Assembly: GCF_020519665.1 (NCBI RefSeq)
Contig: NZ_CP084703.1
Location: forward strand, 248,001 to 312,000
Direction of reading: 5' to 3'
Length of the DNA stretch: 64,000 nucleotides
Origin: Bacillus shivajii
GTDB lineage: Bacteria; Bacillota; Bacilli; Bacillales; Salisediminibacteriaceae
Positions within the stretch are counted from its first letter, which is position 1. Each line of letters opens with the position of its first letter. The notes under the pieces are model-generated. The model saw only the letters and a program-made list of their open reading frames with translations. It did not search any database and was not told where the DNA came from. Below, piece after piece: positions 44,766-52,337 of the stretch. Both the position numbers and the translations under genes were made by a program.

Positions 44766-44811
44766 AACAGCTTCTGGCTCATTTAACATGAGCAGAAGCT
44801 GTTTTTTTTTA
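44766..44811 (+). terminator. Terminator of ectD
   Basis: AACAGCTTCTG-GCTCAT, loop, ATGAGC-AGAAGCTGTT, one bulge, then nine Ts. Confidence 0.92.
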
Positions 44812-45004
44812 TGCGCTCGTGGTGCGTGATTTTAGGTCATTGACCGGACGAAAAAAGGGAATACCCTGTGAGTAAGCCCTTGAAACTCACCACCATAACC
44901 ACCTCCACCTTAAGACGGAGGAAATTTCCGTCTGCAGAAAGTTTAATTACATTATTTTTCCGAATATAATGAAATTACCGAAAAGAGAATATGTGTTGGA
45001 GAGG

Positions 45005-45988
45005 ATGAATCACTTGGATAATTTAATTGAAGTACGAGGAATTAGTAAAGAGTTTGTGAAACGTAAAACGAAAGAAAAAACTCGGGCTGTGAATGGTGTC
45101 TCTTTTAATGTGCAACGTGGTGAAGTGCTCGGGCTACTTGGACCAAACGGAGCAGGAAAAACATCGACGATTAAGATGATCTGCGGTTTGCTGAAAGCTG
45201 ATTCGGGTTCAATCCATATTAATGGATTTGATATAAATAAACATCGATTGAAGGCACTCGGTCATATTAGTGCGGTATTAGAGGGAAACCGGAATCTGTA
45301 TTGGCGACTCACGGTTAGAGAAAACTTAGAGTACTTTGCTGGCAATCGTGGCAAGTCTCGTAAGCAAGTTGCAAGTCAAGTTGAGAAACTGCTAGAGCAA
45401 TTTCGGTTAAAAGAAAAAGAGAATGAACTTGTGAATGGACTGTCGCGTGGGATGCAGCAAAAGTTAGCGATTGCAGTGGCACTTTTAGCAAATACCGAAA
45501 TCATTTTACTAGATGAGCCCACGCTTGGTCTTGATGTCGAGATTAGCTATGAGCTCCGTGAGATCTTAAAAACAATTGTTAAAGAGGAAAAACGCACGAT
45601 CATCATTAGTTCACATGACATGCCAGTTGTTCAAGAATTATGTGACCGCACAATTATTATTAATAAAGGAACGGTCGTCGTTGATGAGAAGGTGGAGAAT
45701 CTCCTTAAGCTGTTTGAAACGAGAGCGTATTCGATAAAACTAGGGAGTGCACTCAGCCAAGCGCAACAAGATAAACTATCCGCTACGTTCCCTTTAAGTA
45801 CGTATAAAAACGAGTCGCATCAAGCCATTGTTGAAGTGAATTTAGAACGAAGTGAGGATATTTATGAGCTTTTTGATATATTCAAAACGGAAGGAACGCT
45901 CGTTGAAGGGATTGATCGAACGTCGATCGATTTTGAGCAAGTGTTTATGGAGATCGTGAAAGGAGAAACCGACTATGCGTTGGCTTAA
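45005..45988 (+). CDS. ABC transporter ATP-binding protein
   Basis: 327 aa from the ATG at 45005 (GGAGAGG close upstream; a TTG nine bases later is possible). Walker A GPNGAGKT (46-53), Q-loop, signature LSRGMQQ, Walker B IILLDEPTLGLD, H-loop ISSHD. The C-terminal 100 residues carry the extension typical of DrrA/CcmA exporters. The permease gene overlaps its end by 14 bases. Confidence 0.92.
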   Translation: MNHLDNLIEVRGISKEFVKRKTKEKTRAVNGVSFNVQRGEVLGLLGPNGAGKTSTIKMICGLLKADSGSIHINGFDINKHRLKALGHISAVLEGNRNLYWRLTVRENLEYFAGNRGKSRKQVASQVEKLLEQFRLKEKENELVNGLSRGMQQKLAIAVALLANTEIILLDEPTLGLDVEISYELREILKTIVKEEKRTIIISSHDMPVVQELCDRTIIINKGTVVVDEKVENLLKLFETRAYSIKLGSALSQAQQDKLSATFPLSTYKNESHQAIVEVNLERSEDIYELFDIFKTEGTLVEGIDRTSIDFEQVFMEIVKGETDYALA

Positions 45989-46748
45989 TTTATTAAAAGC
46001 AAATGTTCGAAAAGAATATATTGAACTGAAGCGCTATTTACCAAACACGGTAGCACTGCTTATAACGTTTTATTTCATTTTTCTCGCAGCTTTTTTTGGA
46101 ATCATGTTTATCGGTGATCCGGCTAGCTTTGATACAAATGTCCAATATTCCATTGTCAGTGTTGCCTTTTGGAGTTTGACGATGATGACGATGAATTTTA
46201 TCGGTTTTTCCGTCATTACAGAAGCGATGCGTGGAACTTTAGAACAACTTTACATGTCGCCGATGGGCGTTTGGAGGATCATGCTTACCCGAATCATTGG
46301 TCAGTTTTCGTTACAATCTCTCGTTATGGTTATCTTGCTTTTTGCAGCAATGCTAACTTCAGGACAATGGCTGAACCTTAATCCGCTAACGACGGTCCCG
46401 ATCATTTTAGTCACAATGGTGAGCATGGTCGGTGTAAGCTTTATGATTGCAGGGTTAGCGATTATTGTTAAACAAATTCAGGCGTTTCTACAAATCTTCC
46501 AATTCGTATTAATGGCGCTCGTTTTTGTTCCGTTGACTGTCGCACCGTTTCTTGCATTTGCTCCATTTGTTAAGGGAGTAAATATGGTGAGAGATGTGAT
46601 GATGGAAAATTTGACGTTAACACAAATTCCAGGAACTGATTATGCGATTCTTTTCGCGAACTCACTCGTCTACCTAGCTTTAGGACTTTTCGTCTTCAAC
46701 CTGTGTGAGAAAGTAGCGATGAAAAAAGGTTTACTCGGTCAATATTAG
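45975..46748 (+). CDS. ABC-2 type transporter permease
   Basis: 257 aa, six transmembrane helices. GTLEQLYMSPMGVWRIMLTR is the coupling segment of ABC-2 exporters. Overlaps the ATPase gene, so the two form one exporter; cargo unknown (drug, lipid or peptide). Confidence 0.9.
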   Translation: MRWLNLLKANVRKEYIELKRYLPNTVALLITFYFIFLAAFFGIMFIGDPASFDTNVQYSIVSVAFWSLTMMTMNFIGFSVITEAMRGTLEQLYMSPMGVWRIMLTRIIGQFSLQSLVMVILLFAAMLTSGQWLNLNPLTTVPIILVTMVSMVGVSFMIAGLAIIVKQIQAFLQIFQFVLMALVFVPLTVAPFLAFAPFVKGVNMVRDVMMENLTLTQIPGTDYAILFANSLVYLALGLFVFNLCEKVAMKKGLLGQY

Positions 46749-46817
46749 ATTTGAAATACAGAAAATTCATTGAATTAGCTTTCCACCTAGTATGCAATAG
46801 TAAAAATTATACAAATA

Positions 46818-47265
46818 TTCGATGAGAAAGAGAGTAATTACTCAAGTTTTCAAAGCGAGTCAGGGATGGTGCGAGCCTGGTAAAACTAGTGTAATGAACC
46901 GCACTTTTGAGAAACGTACTTGAACCGTTAAGTAGAGTATGTCGGGGAAGTTCCTCGTTAACAACAGTAAGGGAACCTAATGAGGTTAACTGGAGTGGTA
47001 CCGCGGGTGATGATTAGCTCGTCTCTTTTATAGATGATGTTCAGAAAGTCCGGTGAAAATGACACATCGAATTTCTTTGTTGGCTTGCTTTTTCGGTTCT
47101 CACGTATCTAAAAGCATACGCTCCGATCCTCAAAGCTGCGCCGCCTCGAACTTTCGACGCACAGGACGTGCTAGTGTCGGTGTTGCCACAGGACGTGGCG
47201 AACTTAACCGACTCGGTCCTTTTTATCCTCCTTTTTGAACACACATTTATAGAGGCGGGCTTTTT
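46818..47265 (+). promoter_or_regulatory. T-box leader, possibly Arg-type, with split terminator
   Basis: Stem I begins near GATGAGAAAGAGAGTAA; apical part CAGGGATGGTGCGAGCCTGG; specifier region TGAAC-CGC-A (46895-46903). Aligned to the glyQS leader as I remember it (GAAA-GGC-A), the specifier would be CGC, arginine. The T-box core AACTGGAGTGGTACCGCGG is at 46988-47006. The terminator arms AGCTCGTCTCT (47016-47026) and AGAGGCGGGCT (47251-47261, then TTTTTTA) pair fully but are now 224 bases apart because an element sits in the loop. Confidence 0.88.
47035..47245. mobile_element. 211-bp MITE-like insertion in the T-box terminator loop
   Basis: Flanked by an exact 8-bp direct repeat TTTATAGA (47027-47034 and 47246-47253). 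Removing the insert and one repeat restores a compact terminator: AGCTCGTCTCT-TTTAT-AGAGGCGGGCT-TTTTTT. The ends are imperfect inverted repeats (TGATGTTCAGAAAGTCCGG and, inverted, TGTGTGTTCAAAAAGGAGG). The interior has GACGCACAGGACGTGCTAG, shared with the repeat at 24.8 kb. No coding capacity. Confidence 0.82.
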
Positions 47266-47287
47266 TATTTTTAAGGAGGGGTCGTTG

Positions 47288-47776
47288 GTGAAAAATGATG
47301 TAATGGTTCGAAAGGCAACACTTGAGGATCTTTCTGCAATACAAAAAATCGCGCGAGAAACGTGGCATGATACGTATGACGGCTTAATCCCACGAGACAT
47401 TCAAGACAAGTTTGTAAGTCGAGCATATTCGGATGAAAATATGGCGTTACGTGTTGAAAAAACAGTATTATTTGTAGCCGAGATTAAAGGTGAAGTCGTT
47501 GGCTTTGCGAACTTTTTTCGAAGAGAGTCAGAAGAAGCTGAGTTAGGAGCTATTTACATCTATCCTGTAGGACAAGGAAAAGGCATCGGAAGCAAACTTC
47601 TCGATGCCGGAATCCACGAGCTTCATAACGTATCAAAGCTATTTGTCGAAGTAGAAAAAGGGAACGAATCGGGTGAAAGGTTTTATGAAGCAAAAGGGTT
47701 TGAGGTTGTAAAAGAATACGACGAAGATTTTTACGGGCATATGTTAAAAACAAAGCAGCTTATTTTAAAACTTTGA
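47288..47776 (+). CDS. GNAT-family acetyltransferase
   Basis: 162 aa from GTG (AAGGAGGGG 8 bases upstream); the open frame runs further back into the inserted element and that part is not coding. VMVRKATLEDLSAIQKIARE, LGAIYIYPVGQGKGIGSKLL (acetyl-CoA loop) and ERFYEAKGFEVVKEY. Acceptor unknown. Control by a T-box implies a link to an amino acid, perhaps as substrate. Confidence 0.88.
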   Translation: MKNDVMVRKATLEDLSAIQKIARETWHDTYDGLIPRDIQDKFVSRAYSDENMALRVEKTVLFVAEIKGEVVGFANFFRRESEEAELGAIYIYPVGQGKGIGSKLLDAGIHELHNVSKLFVEVEKGNESGERFYEAKGFEVVKEYDEDFYGHMLKTKQLILKL

Positions 47777-47783
47777 TTTTATT

Positions 47784-48296
47784 TTATGAACGTTGCTGAC
47801 TCGGGCATTGCTTTTTCTTTTGAATATAATTAAGTAACCAAATGCTTAATCCGTACACGATGATGTAAACGGGGATGGACATATAACTCTTCCATCCTTT
47901 AAATGTAAATACATCGTAAAAAAGTGATAACCATTCAAAAAAGGTTGTAAACAATGCACAAATAATAACAAATAATATCGTTCCAGATCTCGAAAAGCTG
48001 CGTGGCTTATAGTAATTCGCTGCTAAATAAGCAAAAGGTGGATAGCCGATAAAAAAGAGAATGAAATCGAAAATTTCAAACTTCAGTGTATCGTTGCTGC
48101 TATACAAATTTAATGGTTCAACACCCAGTGTCATATCTGCCGTAAAGGCAAAGTAAATGTTCAGTGTCCAGATAAGGACGATTTCGACAGGGGTTAAATG
48201 TCTTTTAAGCATAAAAATGAAAAACCAGACGATGACTAAGGTGACGAGGATAAAAATCTCGTTTTCATCAAAGTTTTCTGGTGGATAAATGATCAT
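47784..48296 (-). CDS. CBO0543-family membrane protein
   Basis: 170 aa, five helices, with LTPVEIVLIWTLNIYFAFTA, LKFEIFDFILFFIGYPPFAY and FTTFFEWLSLFYDVFTFKGW, the family's conserved acidic and aromatic residues. Its ATG overlaps the stop of the next gene (ATGA). Function unknown. Confidence 0.8.
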   Translation of the reverse strand: MIIYPPENFDENEIFILVTLVIVWFFIFMLKRHLTPVEIVLIWTLNIYFAFTADMTLGVEPLNLYSSNDTLKFEIFDFILFFIGYPPFAYLAANYYKPRSFSRSGTILFVIICALFTTFFEWLSLFYDVFTFKGWKSYMSIPVYIIVYGLSIWLLNYIQKKKQCPSQQRS

Positions 48297-48766
48297 GAAA
48301 AGGTCACCATCTCTTTTTTCAACAAGTTTTTAAGAAATGTTACGCATCCAACAGTAAGTATGATAATGACGATATATCGGAGTGATTCAAAGTACATGTT
48401 CCAGTTCTCGAATGTTAAATATCCAGCTTTGATAAACACGAACTCATGAAAAACGAATATGGCGATGGAAAGGGATACGATCATTAATTTTATCGTCCAA
48501 TTGATCTTTGAAAAAATAAAATAGTTCACCCAAACGGCAATTAGTGGCTTCGAACCGAGTGAAGCTATTTTCTGTGTCCATAAACCGACCTCGATATTCG
48601 GAGTTTCTGTCAGTTCTAAATTAATGCTAATAAACGTTCCAGATAATTCGATGAAAATATTAGAGAATAAATAAGCACCGATTATGAGTAATGGGTTCAT
48701 GTTTTCTCGTAGCTTGAACAGTGACACGATTAGGGCAAGCGTCAATCCACTGAAAACCCAAAGCAT
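48293..48766 (-). CDS. Membrane protein, partner of the CBO0543 gene
   Basis: 157 aa from the ATG at 48766 (AGGAG 10 bases upstream; longer in-frame starts lack ribosome sites). Five helices, same topology as the partner and a similar ending (FVFIKAGYLTFENWNMYFES), so probably a distant member of that family. Translationally coupled. Confidence 0.7.
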   Translation of the reverse strand: MLWVFSGLTLALIVSLFKLRENMNPLLIIGAYLFSNIFIELSGTFISINLELTETPNIEVGLWTQKIASLGSKPLIAVWVNYFIFSKINWTIKLMIVSLSIAIFVFHEFVFIKAGYLTFENWNMYFESLRYIVIIILTVGCVTFLKNLLKKEMVTFS

Positions 48767-48923
48767 AACAACGAAAACTCCTATCATTTGTATGTTACAT
48801 ATATGATTAACTATGAATGAAATAAATATGTGACTAAAGTAGGGCTTTGAGGTTAACAAAACGAGGATAGTGCTATACAAAATTTTCCACGTATGTTAAT
48901 CTTATTAAAATATTTAAAAACGC

Positions 48924-49200
48924 GATGAATAGAAGAGTAGATGGAAAGGTTCTTTACAGAGAGCTCTGCTTGCTGAAAAAGAGTATGAACATTTTCATTG
49001 AACCAAGACTCTGAGCGTTACATTGGAACCTATTAAGGGGATGGTGTGACGGGAGCTCCCGTTATAGAGCTAAGGTATAAGCATGATTTCATGCCGTACT
49101 TGATAAGGTTAATATGGTGACATATTAATAAACTGGGGTGGCACCACGATTATTATAATCTCGTCCTCAAGACAAATGTCTTGGGGGTGGGATTTTTTTA
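48924..49200 (+). promoter_or_regulatory. T-box leader of the MFS gene
   Basis: AGAGAGCTCTGC...GCTGAAAAAGAG opens stem I; specifier region TTGAACCAAGACTCTGAG (48999-49016); T-box core CTGGGGTGGCACCACG (49133-49148). Terminator: 17-bp stem AATCTCGTCCTCAAGAC / GTCTTGGGGGTGGGATT with loop AAAT and TTTTTTT. The specifier could be CAA (Gln) by the GAA-N-specifier spacing or AAG (Lys) if shifted by one; I cannot decide. Confidence 0.9.
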
Positions 49201-49232
49201 TTTTTATCAAAAAATTGTAGGGAGGGAGAGAA

Positions 49233-50477
49233 GTGAAGATGCTCACAAAGTGGAAATATCCATTCATCTTATTATTTGGCATTGGTATTTCGAATGTCGG
49301 GGCTTGGGTTTATTTGATTGCACTAAATTTAATGGTGTTTGATATGACAGGGTCACCATTAGCAGTTGCTGCACTCTATATACTTATACCACTAGCTACT
49401 TTGTTTACAAACTTTTGGGCAGGGAGTTTTATCGATCGCTTTAATAAACGAACGTTAATGGTTATATTCGATCTTTTTCGTGCTGTGTGTATCGTCTTTT
49501 TACCAATGGTTTTTGAAATATCGCTTTGGTTGATTTATGTAGTCGTCTTTTTTATCAATATGGCTGGTTCGATGTTTAGCCCAGCATCTATGACGTACAT
49601 AACGAAACTCATTCCACAAGATCAGAGGAAACGTTTTAACTCGTTACGAAGTTTAATCGATTCAGGTGCTTTCTTAATTGGTCCTGCGATAGCTGGGATA
49701 CTGTTTTTCATTGGGACTCCTGTTTTGGCAATATACATCAATGCCAGTGCATTACTCATATCAGCACTATTGACTTTATTGATGCCTAATTTAGAAAAAC
49801 GTTTAGACAATTCAAAGACCTTTCATACCATCTCATTCGATTTATTAAAAGAAGACTGGAAAATTGTCCTTACCTTTAGTCGGAGAAGCCTCTATATTAT
49901 GTCGGTTTACTTTTTATTTAGTGGTGTTCTTGTTATGACAGAAGTTGTTGATTCTTTGGAAGCAGTTTTTGCGAAAGAAGTGCTGAATTTATCAAACAGT
50001 GAATATGGATTCCTAGTGAGCATTGCAGGATTAGGGATTATTATTGGTGCTTTTGTGAATACGATTTTTGTGAAAAAAATTGATACATCTCTGCTAATTG
50101 GAGTAGGTTCAATTTTTGTTTCAGTCGGATATGTCATTTATGCTTTTTCCCAATCTTTTTTTATGGCTGCTTTAGGCTTTTTTATTCTTGCGTTTTTTCT
50201 TTCATTTGCTAATACAGGTTTTCTAACTTTTTATCAAAATAATATCCCAGTTGAAGTCATGGGGAGAGTTGGAAGTATTTACGGATTTGTTCAAGCATTA
50301 TTCGTGATCGCCATGACGCTGATATTTGCTTTAGCTGCTCAAATTATTTCTGTTCAGCTGGTCGTCATTGCAGGCTCTTTGATTATGCTACTAATTGCCA
50401 TTGCATTATGCGTTATTACCGCTCAGCCATCAAAAAGAAAGTATTATCAAAACGATGTGTTAAAAGAAGCGAATTAA
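49233..50477 (+). CDS. MFS transporter under T-box control
   Basis: 414 aa from GTG (GGGAGGGAGAGAA upstream). Twelve helices; AGSFIDRFNKRTLMVIFDLF is the loop 2-3 motif of MefA-like MFS exporters, and GRVGSIYGFVQALFVIAM lies in the C-half. The T-box in front means expression rises when a particular tRNA is uncharged, so the cargo is likely an amino acid, a peptide or an analogue rather than a drug. Confidence 0.9.
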   Translation: MKMLTKWKYPFILLFGIGISNVGAWVYLIALNLMVFDMTGSPLAVAALYILIPLATLFTNFWAGSFIDRFNKRTLMVIFDLFRAVCIVFLPMVFEISLWLIYVVVFFINMAGSMFSPASMTYITKLIPQDQRKRFNSLRSLIDSGAFLIGPAIAGILFFIGTPVLAIYINASALLISALLTLLMPNLEKRLDNSKTFHTISFDLLKEDWKIVLTFSRRSLYIMSVYFLFSGVLVMTEVVDSLEAVFAKEVLNLSNSEYGFLVSIAGLGIIIGAFVNTIFVKKIDTSLLIGVGSIFVSVGYVIYAFSQSFFMAALGFFILAFFLSFANTGFLTFYQNNIPVEVMGRVGSIYGFVQALFVIAMTLIFALAAQIISVQLVVIAGSLIMLLIAIALCVITAQPSKRKYYQNDVLKEAN

Positions 50478-50557
50478 TTTAATGGGCTTTAGACTCTAAA
50501 GGTATTCATCTATTCATTGTTGAAATGTATAGATAGGCCCTATAAATATGAGAGTAG

Positions 50558-51133
50558 GTGACGAACCTGAAGAAGTTTGTATTATGTATTTTCATTTTCT
50601 TTCTCCTATCAGCATGTGATGCCTTGAATTCAGATGATGACTATTATTCAACGTTAGAAGCTGCGATAAATGCTGACACAAAAGGTGGGATAAATGAAGT
50701 CATGCACGAAGACCGAGACGAAAAGATCGTCATATTTATGTTTGATCGACAAGACAGTGAATCACGAGTTGTTACGACTGCCACATATAAATCGAAAAAT
50801 AACAAGTTTAAGAAAGATGTAAACGAAGAGGTTGCAATGGAAATTGACGGAGATGCACCAGACTTTCAAACAAAACAATTCGTTCATCCAGATACTGAGC
50901 AGAACTATTTAACAGGGATTGTAAATAGAGATGAACAAGTTGAGAAAGTTGAAGTGCATTTTACTGTCTCAGAAGTAGATGATGAGGTTCAGGTCACGAC
51001 ATTTACAACGGATCTTCTAGAAAACCAAGTGTTTATCACCCCGGTTTATGAAACATTTCCAAACGCCGAAGAGGTTAAATATAAATTAATCGGCACTGAT
51101 GGAGAGGTAATTGAGCGTTATACAAATAGGTAG
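50558..51133 (+). CDS. Lipoprotein of unknown function
   Basis: About 190 aa. KKFVLCIFIFFLLSAC is a lipoprotein signal with lipobox LSAC. GTG at 50558 opens the frame but sits on top of its ribosome site; CTG at 50567 is 6 bases after AGGTG and gives a standard LKKF start, so it may be the true one. The mature part is acidic: YYSTLEAAINADTKGGINEV then beta-strands; ending GTDGEVIERYTNR. No family recognised. Confidence 0.75.
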   Translation: MTNLKKFVLCIFIFFLLSACDALNSDDDYYSTLEAAINADTKGGINEVMHEDRDEKIVIFMFDRQDSESRVVTTATYKSKNNKFKKDVNEEVAMEIDGDAPDFQTKQFVHPDTEQNYLTGIVNRDEQVEKVEVHFTVSEVDDEVQVTTFTTDLLENQVFITPVYETFPNAEEVKYKLIGTDGEVIERYTNR

Positions 51134-51156
51134 ATTTGGAGTAGGGGGATGGACTC

Positions 51157-51414
51157 ATGGTTTTCCATAAAACAATGCTGCGAACATTTATCGTCGTTTT
51201 TATTACAATATTTGTTTTGCTCAGTTTGCCAATTGGTGGCGTCATAGAATGGGCGAATGAACCGACTAGTTTTCAAAAAATCGAAGCATATGTAATGTTT
51301 GGACTAACAGACAATCTAGCTAGAAAAACGTTGTTCAGCCTACTTGCCGCAGGGCTTATTAGTTTTGTGGTTACAAGTATTAAATCAATGTGGGTAGATG
51401 TAAATCGTTATTAA
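51157..51414 (+). CDS. 85-aa two-span membrane protein
   Basis: GGAGTAGGGGG upstream of the ATG, 23 bases after the lipoprotein gene. Helices about 8-27 and 57-73, with RKTLFSLLAAGLISFVVTSI. Unknown; likely cotranscribed. Confidence 0.7.
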   Translation: MVFHKTMLRTFIVVFITIFVLLSLPIGGVIEWANEPTSFQKIEAYVMFGLTDNLARKTLFSLLAAGLISFVVTSIKSMWVDVNRY

Positions 51415-51471
51415 TGTTATAACGATGAAGCAGTTGATAGATATAAAAAGTAAGTTAATGGGAGTGGTTTG

Positions 51472-51999
51472 GTGACACATAAAGAAGAAGTAACGGTCAG
51501 TGGTGCGTTAAAGCTTGATGATTTGCTCCATCATAACCGTTATCATAATAAAAAGTTTGTCCTCGGTTATTTTCTGTTCGCTTTTATTCTAATGTTTATT
51601 CTTTCTGCTAATGCGATTACTGGATCATTGATTTTAGTTGTTATTATTAATGGGTTTATTGCCTTACTTGTCGCTGGGACGGTAACTTTCATTTTTATTT
51701 TCTTACTAAGGTTAAAGGTAAGCAAAGAGTTTAAGAGTGACCAAATGATAAAAAGTGAGATGACATATACAGTGAATGAAGAAGGGATCAACCAAACTTT
51801 GAAACGATCAAATACGCACTATGAATGGACAGACATCCTTTCAGTCTATGAGCAAGATGTTTTGTTTCAATTATACGTGTCAAAAAATAAAGCGATTTTA
51901 CTGCCAAAAAGGTTTTTCGAAACAAAGCAAGAGAGGGAATTGTTTAAAGACATAGTGACTCGTTATATAACGACAAAAAAAGTGAAACTGAAAGGTTAA
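51472..51999 (+). CDS. YcxB-like membrane protein
   Basis: 175 aa from GTG at 51472 (GGGAGTGG upstream). Two helices (about 30-75), then the YcxB-like domain: YTVNEEGINQTLKRSNTHYE then WTDILSVYEQDVLFQLYVSK and AILLPKRFF. The domain is widespread in Firmicutes with no known role. Confidence 0.82.
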   Translation: MTHKEEVTVSGALKLDDLLHHNRYHNKKFVLGYFLFAFILMFILSANAITGSLILVVIINGFIALLVAGTVTFIFIFLLRLKVSKEFKSDQMIKSEMTYTVNEEGINQTLKRSNTHYEWTDILSVYEQDVLFQLYVSKNKAILLPKRFFETKQERELFKDIVTRYITTKKVKLKG

Positions 52000-52017
52000 T
52001 TGCTATGTATTGTTGCC

Positions 52018-52270
52018 GCGTGCGGTGATTTTGTCTTGTGTGCGGTGGTTGCGTGTCACGTGCGTTGATTTTGTCTTGCGTGCGGTGGTTGTTTCTCACG
52101 TGTGATGAATTTGTCTTGCGTGCGGTGATTCTGTCTCGCGTGGGATGAATTTGTCTTGTGTGCGGTGGTTGCGTCTCACGTGGGATGATTTTGTCTTGCG
52201 TGCGGTGGTTGCGTGTCACGTGCGTTGATTTTGTCTTGCGTGCGATGACTCCGTCTCACGTGCGACCAGC
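52018..52270. repeat. Tandem array: 12 exact 20-bp units with 40-bp higher order
   Basis: Units start every 20 bases from 52018 to 52238, then a 13-base partial. Two unit types mostly alternate: GCGTGCGGTGGTTGCGTGTC and ACGTGCGTTGATTTTGTCTT, giving a 40-bp period. Same family as the array at 13551. No spacers differ as in CRISPR, and 20 is not a multiple of 3, so it is not a protein repeat. Confidence 0.92.
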
Positions 52271-52299
52271 TTTTGCTGGTGCGGTATCAACACATAATA

Positions 52300-52334
52300 A
52301 AGGCTAAGAGGGAACAACCTCTTAGCCTTCTGTC
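52300..52334. terminator. Terminator of floT (and array end)
   Basis: Perfect 12-bp stem AAGGCTAAGAGG / CCTCTTAGCCTT with a 6-base loop, next to the floT stop. A smaller hairpin ACCAGC-TTTT-GCTGGT sits at 52265-52280. Confidence 0.8.
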
Positions 52335-52337
52335 TAA

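Noticed and set aside
46749-47287. tRNA gene near the T-box
   Set aside because: The CCGCGG-containing segment is the T-box core, not an acceptor stem; no cloverleaf is present anywhere in the window.
51944-52219. 91-codon open frame with repeated TRQ/HTR residues on the minus strand
   Set aside because: Same cause as above; it also runs into the YcxB-like gene on the other strand.
52018-52270. Possible CRISPR array
   Set aside because: Units abut directly, drift along their whole length and have no unique spacers; no cas genes nearby.
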